From Piezodorus guildinii (Eukaryota > Arthropoda > Insecta > Hemiptera > Pentatomidae), in assembly GCA_023052935.1 (NCBI GenBank), contig CM041294.1, forward strand, positions 155,745,399 through 155,809,398: a stretch of DNA of 64,000 nucleotides. Reading direction: 5' to 3'. Position 1 is the stretch's first letter. Every line of letters starts with the position of its first letter. The translations under genes and the position numbers were made by a program. Positions 35,726 to 46,701 of this stretch are shown piece by piece. The notes under the pieces are model-generated. The model made no database searches and was not told the DNA's origin. It saw nothing but the letters and a program-made list of their open reading frames with translations.

Positions 35726-36640
35726 TATGTCTGCATACCGGGCCACATGGGGATAATGGAAAATGAAATGGCAGAGAATTCAGCCAAAGAGGCTCTCACT
35801 CTCCCTGGTCGTAGTAAAGCACTGCTGACACCACCAGAGCAGGCGCGCCCCCTGATAGAAAATGTTTTTAAAAAATGGGATGAAACATGGAAAAACAGCT
35901 ATCCAAGCAAGCTGAAAGTCTTGGAAAACCTGAAATCGCATCAACCGCAGCGAGGAGGTGGTCCTGGTCCGCCTGAGAATTGGACATACAAGGTTAACCC
36001 ATGGGCACTTAATATCTAAGGAGTTGCCCCAGTGATGTCAGCATTAGAGGGGAACCCTAACAATTACTCACATTTTCGAATAATGTCCCTTCTACACAAG
36101 AAAGTTAAACCAAAGGGGAATACCACTCAATAATGTCCCTTCTACAGAAGAAAGTTTAACCAAAGGGGAATACCACTCAATAATGTCCCTTCTACAGAAG
36201 AAAGTTTAACCAAAGGGGAATACCACTCAATGTCGCGGTTGCTTTGGGGAATGAAGTAAATAAAATTGACGAATTGATGTGCTTTCTTACTGAAATGGAC
36301 TTTTACAAGCTGATTTGACAATTTTATTTTACTATTATAATTATTCTTAATTCTATTTCATTTTTTATTATTTTTAAATTTATTTCAGTTTTATTTATTT
36401 TATTTTATTTTTTATTTATATATGTATATAAATATAAGATAAATATTTATCTTTGACTAATGATGTTACATTTATTCTTACTATTGATTATTCTTATAGT
36501 TATTTGTTGCTATTTCTTTTTTTTTTAACTAAAATCATTGTTCATTGTTTAACCTAAAATTGATTTTCTAAAATGAGTGCCTGGCACTGATGACCGAGAT
36601 ATTTTGTGCCAATAAAATATAACAACCAACCAACCAACTG
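35726..36640 (+). pseudogene. RNase H-bearing LINE, 3' end
   Basis: Continues the LINE interrupted at 33029. The frame reads VCIPGHMGIMENEMAENSA (end of the RNase H domain), then on to about 35940. A one-base frame change there restores EEVVLVRLRIGHTRLTHGHL, the usual block after RNase H. A 51-bp tandem repeat sits at 36078-36230. The 3' end is near 36600-36638, with GATGACCGAGATATTTTGTGCC and an AACCAACCAACC tail. Such CAAC-type tails occur on I-like LINEs of insects. Broken frames make it inactive. Confidence 0.75.
36078..36230 (+). repeat. 51-bp tandem repeat, three units
   Basis: Three copies of a unit beginning AATAATGTCCCTTCTACA and ending GGGGAATACCACTC, starting near 36078, 36128 and 36179. 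The last two are identical over their visible length; the first differs at two or three sites. Confidence 0.85.
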
Positions 36641-37019
36641 TTCTGTTCTGGATCCTCAAACATCTGAGGTAGTAAAACTGTCAAAAATTAAGTGGATTAG
36701 AATAAATTAAGATCCCAAGCTCTAGGCGAGATGGTTATTTAAGTATGTACTAAGAGGAGACTAGCTAAAAATATTCAAGTCAGATCTTAAGAACCCTAGA
36801 TTCCAGAACGAAGATGATGTAAGGCAGACGCAGCACTTGAATCGGTCCGAAGCCCTTCCTATTAACAGATAAGAGTTCTAGCTGTGAGGGTATAATGGGC
36901 TTCGGAAGTGGCTCTTGGCAATCTGGATATCGAGGAATGGGAAGAATGTGGTCGTATCTTTGGTTCTTGCGTCAACTCCGTCTGTAATTTAGCGTAAAAG
37001 TGCGTCACTGGTTATAGGG
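36641..37019. other. Unassigned sequence
   Basis: Less AT-rich than average. No frame shows a known motif. It could be older LINE sequence upstream of the Jockey fragment. Confidence 0.35.
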
Positions 37020-37480
37020 GTGGATATAGGGTCAATGATGAGATTTCTAAATAGAAACTTATCTCGTAATTTTACAGCTTCAATCCATCATAACCCTCAC
37101 ACAAGACTGAAACGACAAGAAACTGCTCGAAGATACCGATTACTTCAACACTTACTGGACAAACGTTCAAACGTTCCAGTATATTACAAAAGATTCATTT
37201 ACATCGCTATTATCAGACCTATGTGGACATATGGAATCGAGCTTTGGGGCTCTACCCACCAAAACCCATTTGTCCGTAATTTATCTTCCTTAGATATCCC
37301 TGATAACCCTCCGAGGCGATTGAAAAAATGGTGGCCTCGGGACCTATTGCCTTAAAATAGTTAATGAAGTTCTACCACTGGGTGGTTCTTTCTCAAGATA
37401 TTTTTATGACTTTTCTTCATACTGCATATTTACTCATTGTGTTTTTTAATACAGCTGTAAATTACATTAAATAAAATCCA
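37020..37480 (+). pseudogene. Jockey-type LINE, 3' end with internal deletion
   Basis: The frame from 37020 to 37355 reads NPHTRLKRQETARRYRLLQH, then MWTYGIELWGSTH. It jumps directly to PFVRNLSSLDIPDNPPRRLK and ends KWWPRDLLP at a proper stop. Compared with the copy at 51.7-52.1 kb, about 65 codons are missing between ELWGST and VRNLSS. A 3' untranslated part with a TTAAATAAAATCC end follows. Confidence 0.8.
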
Positions 37481-38119
37481 TCATATAATATGGTTTTCCT
37501 TCTTTCGTCTTAAGGTTGTAAGCATATATACAGGGTGTATAGTGTCTCATTAATGTCTTGTCATATTGTACTTGTTCGGAGTGATGTGTCTGAAAAAAAT
37601 TATGTATCATCCAAAACGCAAAACATCGCAAAATTCTTTGCAATATCTAAAGACTAAAAGGATTGATAAAACAAATCCTACAAACAAATCCTTGGGGTAA
37701 CTTGGGGGTTATATAGTTTTTCGTTATTGAATAAGGGCGTACATTTACAAATTGCTAAATTAACTCTAGAGATGAGATCGCAATGTATATTCAGTAACTA
37801 GTTTGGAAATATAGTGTCTTACTTGGCTCAGCATTATCCCTTGTTAAATAAAATCAAAAAGACTTTGCTCTAAATACACCTTAAACAGAATAAATTACCA
37901 TCAAATAAAAATAATCCCACTGTCGGTTATTAGGAATGTGTGTGAACAGGAATAATTCATTCATTTACTATTTATTTGTAAACATGGTATGTCGGGAAAT
38001 ATTAGTATTAAGGGTCTTGCCAAAATTAATTAAAAGGTGAAGCACTGGAAAATTCCAAACTTTTGATTTGACTGTTGTCCACCTAAATTGGGGATTTTGC
38101 TCACTGTGAGGTTGCCATT
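37481..38119. other. AT-rich sequence, nothing recognised
   Basis: No gene seen. No match to the repeat families described here. Confidence 0.35.
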
Positions 38120-38230
38120 TAACTATTATAACCTTCCTCTTTACCAATAAAGTACGTCCATAAGTTTATGGGCTTACAATAGCTTTAGGTTACCTTGTAA
38201 GATTTATTTCATTGCATAAAAACGTTTAAT
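38120..38230 (+). repeat. Diverged relative of the 1.3-kb duplicated unit
   Basis: AACCTTCCTCTTTACCAATA is identical to positions near 16691 and 18024, and the next 80 bases align with several changes. Only this part of the unit is present. Confidence 0.6.
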
Positions 38231-38600
38231 CGGAAGTGTATGTTCGACGAGGTAGTCAACCATGCACCTGGCACTTGGAATATTTTTTTTTTTTTTTTTT
38301 TTAGAAAAAAAAACCTTACTACGGGACAAGTTCCCTTGAGAATAGCAATTATGAACAAAATAATAAATTATAACTGGCCAAAAACAATATATAACTACAA
38401 TTAAATAACACAATAATGAAAAAAAGAAAAAAGGGTCAGAGTACCATCTCTATTTACAATTTCAAGAAATAAATAAATAAGAATAAACATAAAATGTAAC
38501 TTTTACATCTCATTAAAGTAAGTGCATTAAAGTCAAATTCACCTTACATAAGTTGGCATAATAAAAATTAGCTAACATCTGTCTGAAGAGAAGGGAAGTA
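38231..38600. other. AT-rich sequence with T-run
   Basis: T-run at 38284-38302. No coding similarity. Confidence 0.4.
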
Positions 38601-38915
38601 TTAAAAGAGGAGGGATTTAAAAGATGATAGGGAAGGAGCATGACGGATGTTTGAAGGGAGAGTATTCCATAAACCAGTGGAACGGGCTAAAAATATTGTG
38701 TCCCATCTATACTTGGTTACTTCTAGTTTCTGAATTATTTGCTCCCCAAGGTCTATTAGTATATAACGCTGATTGTATATAGACTAGGGTTAATTCTAGG
38801 ATGGAAGTATTAGATGCCCCAACATACGAGAAGAATCACCATGAAGAACATGACGTTGAAGCAAAGAGATACCCTGTTGCCCCTCCCAGCCCTACACTAA
38901 CCTCTGATTTAATTG
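38601..38915 (-). pseudogene. CR1/L2-type LINE, ORF C-terminus
   Basis: The minus strand ends ARSTGLWNTLPSNIRHAPSL, then SSFKSLLF, then a TAA at 38601-38603. The LWN.LP....A.SLSSFK pattern is the usual C-terminal end of CR1/L2-like LINE polymerases. Upstream frames toward 38915 contain stops. This is a third LINE lineage in the window, clearly different from the Jockey ends. Confidence 0.65.
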
Positions 38916-39404
38916 TGCTCCGGTAAAGGATTTCCTTTATGGCCCCATCAAGCACTCTCTTATCTCGGCTATTTATTGTTTCCTTTGTTCGTCTCCAATT
39001 CCTCCTTTCTCGTTCCCGCGATTACTCTCTGTCTGAGGAAACGCAGGATCAGATAAGGGAGAAGGGTATCCGTTTAACTCCGAGAGATGTTTTTTTTTTT
39101 TTTTTTTTTTTCCAAATGACCGTCAAGACTTGAATCCAAATCCTATATGGTCAGTACTTGTTTGCTATAATTTAATAGAAACATAGGTTACGGAACCAAG
39201 TATAATAGAAAAAGATCAATAAATTAATTAAATAGAGTATAAAATAAGATTATGTAAATGAGACAGGAAGGTGACTCAAAATAACTAGAAGAAATGAAAT
39301 AATATTAAAATTAAATTAAGCTCTGTGAAGTGCCTCATTTTAATTTTTTTTTTAATTTTAATTTTTTTTTTTTTTATTTATTTTTTTTTTAGATTTTACA
39401 TTGA
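38916..39404. other. Unassigned, with poly(T) runs
   Basis: About 38930-39080 is GC-richer and unassigned. T-runs at 39091-39112 and 39345-39392; the latter is probably the poly(A)-rich tail of the minus-strand LINE that follows. Confidence 0.4.
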
Positions 39405-40345
39405 GCGTTAATGAAAAATTTCTTGATGATCATGAACTTTTCTTTGTCCAACTTATGTAAAAACATTGCTTCTGTTTCTGGGGAACCACTACTTCCCTTT
39501 GCTTTCTATATTTTTTGCATTGAAATAGAATATGGCGCGGGTCTTCAGGGACTTTGCATGTTAGGCAATTGCCATCTTTTTCTATTTTCATCAAACTGAG
39601 AAATTTTTTTGTGCAGCCATGGTTAGTCCGTAGTCTTACTAATTGTGAAATTTCTTTTCTATCAAGTTGTCGGTTATTGGAGAACCATGGTATAAGGCTA
39701 ATGGTTGGCTGGGTTTGATAGTAATCTTTGCCTTTAAATTGTGACTCCCAGTCATATTTCTCCTGCCATTCCTGGACTGCTTCTTTCTGTAGACATTTTA
39801 AAAGGTCTTGGAGAGGTACTTTGGCATTTTCTATCGTAATTTGTTTTTCCCGGCGGCTCTATCTGCCGCTTCATTTCCTGACAGTCCTATATGACTTGGT
39901 ATCCATTGGAAGCTATAACTGTTGCTGCCGGTTTGTATATTCCGGATAATGTCTAGAGCTATATAGGTTGTTAATTTGTTTTTATAAACATTTTCCAATA
40001 GTTTGCACGAGGATGCCGAGTCTGTGAATATGACTATATTGGTGTTAGAGTATTCACGTTGACTGTAACAAACTGCTTTGAGAATGGCATACAGTTCAGC
40101 ACTAAGAATACTGAATTTCGAAGGTAGAGCAACCGAAATTGTGTAATCCTTGACTGTATCAATAACAGCTATTGCAGTTTGGTGGGAGGATTTGGAGGCA
40201 TCCGTGAAGATATGAACATGGTTTGGGTAATCGTGTACTATTGTGTTTAAAGCCAATTGTTTCAATACGGTTGGGTTATATGACGATTTCCTTCCGTGGA
40301 GAGATGTTACTTTATGGCTCATAATTATTGGACAATAATAACATG
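39405..40345 (-). pseudogene. RNase H-bearing LINE, minus-strand 3' end
   Basis: The minus-strand frame at 39831-40322 is an RNase H domain. Its motifs are HIFTDASKSS (first aspartate, about residue 40), LSAELYAILKAV (glutamate, about 74), IVIFTDSASS (second aspartate, about 98) and FQWIPSHIGLSGNEAADRAA (last aspartate, about 150). The four acidic sites are all kept. A frame change near 39845 leads to a C-terminal part with a zinc-finger-like C..C....H....C pattern (CLTCKVPEDPRHILFQCKKY) and a stop near 39408. It is 5'-truncated near 40345, so the polymerase is absent. Confidence 0.8.
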
Positions 40346-40354
40346 ACTAAAAAA

Positions 40355-41195
40355 TCTGGTGCGGGCAACACACGACTTTCACTTACCTCCATTTTTAAAA
40401 TCAATGAAAGAATTTTCAAATACAGTTAAAGATATAAATACGCGAAACTATTAAAGAATTAATTAAATCGAATTTATATAGAAACATGTGTTTTATTAAA
40501 AAATCTATTAAATTATTATCTAAAATAATCAGATAGTTTTATCTTCTTTTCATCACTCTCTATTAACTTTTAAAAGCTTGTGTACGAGATAATATTTTTT
40601 TCTAAAATCTTTAGCTTTCCAACGGTATATCATACATGTATATTACTGCTCTTATGTTCAAAAACGAAAAATTGGATTAAAAAAAAAAAAATGTTTTCTG
40701 TTTTCTCCTTTAGTTGGGTATCGAATTTATTCAATTTATATATTTACCTGTTTTCCATCAGCGTTAACAAGATAATATAGTTATTTTTATTGGATCTAAA
40801 AAATTAAAGGTACTTTAGAGGAAGAAAATTTAAAATACCGGCATTTAGGACCTGTAGGACCATTTTAATCAGAATAAAACCTATATGATATTAAAGCCTA
40901 TTAAATTTTACATCGATATAGCGAGTTTATTCAAAATCGTTTTTGAGAAAATCTTAGAAAGGTGATAAATGCATGGGATAAAGTAGGACTTCCGGTCAGC
41001 TGATTTTAGTGAAAATGTTGCTGTCCCGGGGGTATAGTAGTCTTAAATATGACATTTCAGATTCGTACGACTTACCGTTTTTGACTTACCACCCACAAAT
41101 ACACAGACACACAAAACTTTTTTCGGAACTTGGTTATTTGGACTCGTGTATTTCCGTTGAAAACTGGAATTAGAAAATTGTCACGATCTTTGAAA
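40355..41195 (+). repeat. HL repeat, near full-length copy
   Basis: After a run of A it begins TCTGGTGCGGGCAACACACG, then ACTTTCACTTACCTCC. Internal blocks are complete up to GAAAATTGTCACGATC. The terminal hairpin is lost. Confidence 0.85.
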
Positions 41196-41759
41196 AACTT
41201 TGGAGTTGAGAAATCAATAAATCAAACTAAAAATAAAATTTATTTTCTCAATTCCTTGAGGGGATTATTATACTGTAAATAAAGCTCCAGGCACAAAAAA
41301 TCACACTGTTTATTTTTATTTCTTATTATTTACGATATTTGTTGTTTATAAATATAAATAATATTAAGATGCATATATTTTATTTAGGTATTTATATAGG
41401 TTATTCATGATATATTGAACAATAGGTTGTCTCTTAATGACCGGCAGTGTATATTACTATTTTATAAATATATAATTATTAATATATGATATCAATATCA
41501 CATTGACACTATCTAAGAAATGGAGAGAGACGGGGCTGAGACAAGTGATTGACTGATCGGGCGGGAGCAAGTTCATTGACCCTGGACAATAAGACAGCCC
41601 GGCTACTGTAAGCCCGCTATTGTACAAATTGTCTTCTCTCTCGTTTCTTTTTAAGGTATCTTAAACCATATTATACATATTCATATCGCAAAATTGTATT
41701 TAATAATATATAAAAATTTATAAACTTTACCTAGTAAACCTATTATTTCCTGCCCTACA
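41196..41759. other. Unassigned, with a GC-richer patch
   Basis: About 41515-41645 is clearly less AT-rich than its surroundings and matches no repeat here. No coding frame. Confidence 0.35.
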
Positions 41760-42060
41760 TTATCCTTCAATGACACTCCACTAGCCCTTGTTGAACAAAT
41801 CCGATAACCTGGAATTTATCTCGACAAACGACTTACTTTTATAAAATTGAAAGGACAACAAACTGCTAGAAGTTTTCTGCTACTTTAACACTTGCTAAAC
41901 GTTCTAATCTTACACTAAACTACAAAGGTCTCATTTACATGACCATCCTCAGACCAATCTGGATTTACGCAGTTTAACTTTAGGGCTCGACTAAACTTAT
42001 AACTCAACGCTCGTTACTCTGTACCAAGAAAAGCATTTTAACCGAAAACAAAATAATAGA
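41760..42060 (+). pseudogene. Jockey-type LINE fragment, degenerate
   Basis: Nucleotide similarity to the Jockey copies: CTACAAAGGTCTCATTTACA, ACCAATCTGGATTTACG and TTTAGGGCTCGACTAAAC match the region encoding YKRLIY..I.RPIW.YG.EL.GSTK. It is riddled with stops. Confidence 0.6.
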
Positions 42061-42689
42061 AATTTTAAACGGAAAAATCTATAGAGAATATTTAATAAAG
42101 GAATTCAATAACAATCAATAAATAAACAGAAAATAAGATGTCACAGGTAAGTTATATTTATGTTTTGTTTATTCTATAGGGGAACCAGGTATATTATCCC
42201 AGTATGTTTTGACAATAATGTATAATTTTTATTATTTTTTTTTTTTTTTTGTTTAGGTGATTGTAAGTTTTTTGTTTTGTTTTGTTAATAATATACATAA
42301 GTAAAACAATTCCCTGGCAGGCGGAAATCCATGCCAGTATCCTTTGTTCTGTCGATATTGTAAAGAAATATGTAACATTTATGAATAAAGCGCGTTTATA
42401 TATCTATCCATATATATATCTGAATGAACTAATATGTAACACTTTTGTACGGTATTTTCTTTCAATAAACTGCCGATCTAGGGTGTCTTTAAGCTTATAT
42501 CCGGAAAAAATAATCTCGGTGCCTTCCAATCAAATTTTTATGAGCAATAAAACCTTGTTACATTCTTATCTCTTCTACTTCCTTATGGCGACCTTACTAG
42601 TTCATTCGTGCTTGAATGCATTAAACGCTTCATGCGCACTTTGATTCGGATCTTAAATAGCTAATTTTATCCTGATGATTACGGCTAAC
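42061..42689. other. AT-rich sequence, nothing recognised
   Basis: A 120-codon plus-strand ORF (42282-42644) has no recognisable motif and no supporting context. Confidence 0.35.
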
Positions 42690-43325
42690 ATGGTATTCTC
42701 ATAAAATACTATACGACAGACAACTGCTCGTAGATACAGTTAACTACAACAATTACTCGACAAACGATCATAACTCCCTATGTAATACCAAAACCAAACT
42801 TCATAATAATATTGCTTTATTGAGAAATAATACAATCAGCCACAATATTGGGCAATAAGTATTAGGGCTAAAATAAGTCATTCATACCATATGTACACGG
42901 TAAAAACAAAACAAAACAGACATAACAATATAAAAAAAAAAACAAAAAAAAAAAAAACTAACTAAAACCATTATCAGGCCTATTTGGATCTACGGCATCG
43001 AGCTGTGGATTCCACTAAAAAATCAAACTCCTCTCGCATCCAATCCTTACAATCCAAAATCCTCGATGGTCCATATTTTATTATCAATAAAATCATTCAT
43101 AAACACTTAAATATTCCAAAAGTTAAAGACTTGGCCCGATATAGACATACTTTTATCATTCCAAACTCCCTGCCGTGTCCTTTCCTCCATATCTATTTCA
43201 TAAATTAGACTAACCAATGTGCAGTTTCTCCACAGAACAATCATGTGTTTTTATACATGATTCCATATATTCATCCCATTTTCTTTTTTAATCAATACAG
43301 TCGTAAATTTCTTTAAATAAATATA
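42690..43325 (+). pseudogene. Jockey-type LINE fragment with an A-rich insertion
   Basis: Left part (42710-42800) and right part (42968-43240) are two adjacent stretches of the Jockey C-terminus. The right one reads SSRIQSLQSKILDGPYFI, then NKIIHKHLNIPKVKDLARYR. About 165 bases lie between them, with A-rich runs at 42928-42958, as if a retroposed sequence had landed in the LINE. Stops and frameshifts throughout. Confidence 0.65.
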
Positions 43326-43761
43326 TAAAATAATAAATCCTACTAACAAATATTTCCTATCATAGAAATAACTCTTTAAAAATACCTTTATGATCCATGC
43401 TAACATTTTTTGGCATCTTTACCCATCTCCATTCTTCCAAAACTTCCTCTTTTACCTCAAAAAAATAACCATTATTTTTCTAATATCAATGATCAATGTT
43501 CCAGAAATATGTAAACCGTCAGAAATACGTGAATAGTGAAAATGTATGATATCATTACTCATTAAATATTTATATTTTGATTATTCCTTCAGAACATTTT
43601 AAGAGCCCTCTACTTTATAAATAAAAAATTAACCTTTTTAATCGACCGAAAAGCGTTTTGAAATTAGCAAGGGGAAGTGGCAAATTTTATTTAATTGATT
43701 TATCGCTTTTCACATTAGTTAACTGCCTGTAAAAAGCTATATAAACAGGTATACCCTAATA
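43326..43761. other. AT-rich sequence, nothing recognised
   Basis: No gene or repeat match was seen. Confidence 0.4.
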
Positions 43762-43763
43762 TA

Positions 43764-44636
43764 TTGGGTTGTGTCACATGAAATGTCTGTTTTCAAGGTA
43801 AAGGATTTTTATTATGAAATTACGATATGAAAAAAAGATAATTTTATTCGAAGTATTTACCTTCTTTTTCTACACATTTTCTCTAACGTAACACCAACTT
43901 TTTTATCCCCGAACTGAAAAACTGTGCGCTTTGAAGTGAAACAAAATCTGAAAACGCACTTTTCACTTGATCACCATTTTCAAAAAGTTTTCCTTTGACA
44001 AAGGTGTCTAAATTCCTGAACAGGTGGTAATCTGTTGGAGACAAGTCGGGAGAATATCGTGGGTGCGGAAGAACTTCGTAGCCCAGTTCATTCAATTCAC
44101 GGTATGTTTTGAAACGTGGGGTCTTGCTGCCGCTCAGTGAGATCATAAGGTACCCATGTATCGAGCTTTTGATGCACTTGCATTTAGTTGTGCTGAGAGT
44201 CCTTTAACTGTTTGGTAGGGGTTTCCTTCTACTGTATGTTTGAGGACATCGTTGTCTATTACGGACGGAGGTCTTCCTCGGGGCAAGTCGGTATCCCCTG
44301 CTAAAAACTTATAATCAACGGCGAATGGTCCGTTCATTAAAACTCTCTTCCCCAAACGCCTTGCAAATATTTCTAGCGGCCTCAGCTGCTGAATGGCCGA
44401 GTTTAAACTCGTACAAAAATATTACTCGAAAATCGGGTGTTTCCATGTTCATATTTGGAGGTATACTAAAAAGTGGGTAATTGATTGGGAAACTAATGTT
44501 TATAATACAAAGGTAGAGGATTAGTAACTTTTTACTTTAAATATATAAACATTCGGAAGAAAACAACAGAGACCTGCAAAATCCTTTATGTATTTCAGAA
44601 ACTATAAAAACGGACATTTCATGTGAAACAACCCAA
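43764..44636 (-). mobile_element. mariner element C, both ends intact, transposase deleted
   Basis: An 873-bp unit starting TTGGGTTGTGTCACATGAAA at 43764 and ending with the inverse at 44636, flanked by TA on both sides (43762-43763 and 44637-44638). The minus strand encodes scraps of transposase: an N-terminal piece with SVIDNDVLKHTVEGNPYQTV (44143-44355) and a C-terminal piece with YSPDLSPTDYHLFRNLDTF (43883-44146). The catalytic middle is absent, and an intact element should be near 1.3 kb. With both ends present it could still be moved by transposase from elsewhere. Confidence 0.9.
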
Positions 44637-44638
44637 TA

Positions 44639-45074
44639 TTTTTATATAATAAATTTTCGGTGGTTAAACAATGAAAAAAAATGGGCACGTGTTCAACCGT
44701 GTCAACGGGTTCGATATGCTGATGAAAAAAAAAAAAAAAAAGAATAGGACAGGAAAACGCTGAAACTTCTTTATTTTATAGTCCGTGTTTGAAAAATGAT
44801 GACTTCGTTTGTTTGTTTTTTCAGCAAAACATTTCAGAGTATGTTAAACATAAAAAAACAAAAGGATTTGAAAAAAAAATCAAAACTAACTTGGGTTAGA
44901 CTTACTTTTACTTCAAACAGTGGCTGATTTTCATTCAATACTTAACAAAAAATCCTCAGGTTATAATATTAAAGCTACGAAATTAAATTTCCTCTTTAAG
45001 CTTAAGTTTGCCATATTTTGACGGTTATGGATCGTTAGATGAATCGAAAGCCTGCCTCAAAACATATCACAAGA

Positions 45075-45109
<35 letters not shown>

Positions 45110-45280
45110 AGGATTGGATCTGAAATCCGTAGTCAGCTCAATTTAAGGCAAATTACATGGTTTCATCTGTCTCTTCTTTGTATGGTATTACTAGATATAG
45201 TATTAGTATTGCAAGTGAGAGAAGTTAGTTCAGAGTGCAATCAGAAGAAACAAACAATTAAGATATAAACTTAATAACCT
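44639..45280. other. Unassigned, with T-run
   Basis: T-run of about 30 bases at 45080-45109. No recognised coding or repeat content. Confidence 0.4.
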
Positions 45281-45330
45281 GGTGCCGACGTTTCGGCCTA
45301 AAATATAGGTCTTCTTCATGGGGCTTTGGA
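45281..45330 (-). other. Possible Penelope-like terminal fragment
   Basis: On the minus strand ATGAAGAAGACCTA, an AT loop, TAGGCCGAAACGTCGG. This resembles the terminal region of Penelope-like elements, with a stem followed by CGAAAC. The hammerhead CTGATGA is not conserved, so this is weak. Confidence 0.35.
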
Positions 45331-45507
45331 GGAGAGTAGTTGTGTAATTAAACAATGTGTAAATTGTACGCTGTATTTGAAAATGTTTTTTTTAAGATAA
45401 GAACTGTAATATATTTGTAAAATATACCGTTGGAATGTTATTTTTTCTAAAATAAGATTTAAAAATTAAGTATTTAAAAATATAGTGTAGTTAAAAATAT
45501 AATACAC

Positions 45508-46231
45508 TATCTATTGCCCGCAACTTCGTCAGCGTCAATTTCTGTTATAATGATCGCTATTAAGAAGTTTTAAGATTATGTTTTAAAGTACTTCTGCGCA
45601 AATATATTTTAAGTTTTATTTTCTTGTGGCAGAAGAACATACTTATTTTTTCCGCAAACCGATCTTGACAATGTGACATATAGTTGGCCACGTGAAAAGC
45701 AGTCTTGACTCGATCGATTCCTACGTGTTGAAATGTTGGCCCCTGTGATTTATTAATTGTTACGACAAAAAATTACTTATTTTTTTATTTATTTCTGAGC
45801 CCCTTGTACAATAGTTTGGGTTGAAATTCTCGAATCTGTTGGTTTGTTGGCTATCTCTTCAACTGTATATGGTACATTTTAAGAGATAACTTCACGGGAA
45901 ATTGAATTCTTTTAAAATTAAAATGTAAATCATTTAGAATCATTGGGATGCGAGGTTAATAAAGCTATAGGCTATAGCCTTCCTAGATAAATGGACTATC
46001 CAACAAAAAAAGAATTTTTCAATTCCAAGCAATAGTTCCTTAGATTAGCGCGTTCAAACAAACTCTTCAGCTTTATAATATTATTATAGATTATTTAATA
46101 AAGCACATGTTTCTATTGAAAATAAATTTAATTAATTATTTAAACTTATTTAATTTCTAAATGTATTTGCAAATTCTTAGATTGATTTTAACAACAGAGG
46201 TGAGCGAAAGTCGTGTGTTGCGCGCACCTGA
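45508..46231 (-). pseudogene. Helitron helicase C-terminus with both element ends
   Basis: The minus strand encodes the end of the Helitron Rep/helicase protein, which unwinds DNA during rolling-circle transposition. At 45880-45955 it reads PRIPMILNDLHFNFKRIQFP. After a stop-containing stretch of about 110 bases comes FVVTINKSQGPTFQHVGID (about 45705-45762), the penultimate helicase motif. In the next frame, CFSRGQLYVTLSRS (about 45660-45700) is the last motif. The 3' end reads ACGAAGTTGCGGGCAATAGATAGT near 45508, close to known arthropod Helitron ends but with ATAG for CTAG. The 5' end at 46231 is TCAGGTGCGCGCAACACACG after A, which matches HL repeats. Most of the protein is missing. Confidence 0.75.
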
Positions 46232-46701
46232 TTTTTCAAGAACGAATACCTCACCGGTAGATTCTAGCGACAGATGTTATATAACAACAAATATTTTTCA
46301 TTTAACTTCTGCTTTGTAAAGTATAAAATTTTAAATTAGAATAACAATTACAGAACTATCGTGTCAGAAATTTTAATTGACCTGTAGATATATTCATATT
46401 ATATCAGTTCGGTTTTATCTAGAGTCTATTATTGTTCTTGTAATGATTGCTATAAACCTTTTACTTGATAGTTTTGAACCCTGTTTCGAAGAGAGCCTTA
46501 AAGAGGAACGGTAGAGACTATCTGGTATTATTGCAAGGCTCAGAGGAGACAGAACTAGGACAGTTAGGAGAGGTAGCAGAGGAATCAGCGCCAGCCAGAA
46601 ACCCACAGCTGACTAAGTACATTTCTTCAAACACTGTCTCCAGCTAACTTTATAATCAGAACATTCTGTTGAATATAATACAAGATATCATAATTTAAAA
46701 A
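46232..46701. other. Unassigned sequence
   Basis: No recognised motif. Short ORFs on both strands at about 46415-46647 overlap each other and look like chance. Confidence 0.35.

Noticed and set aside
42282..42644. 120-codon ORF on the plus strand
   Set aside because: No domain, no upstream signal and AT-rich composition; chance is the simpler reading.
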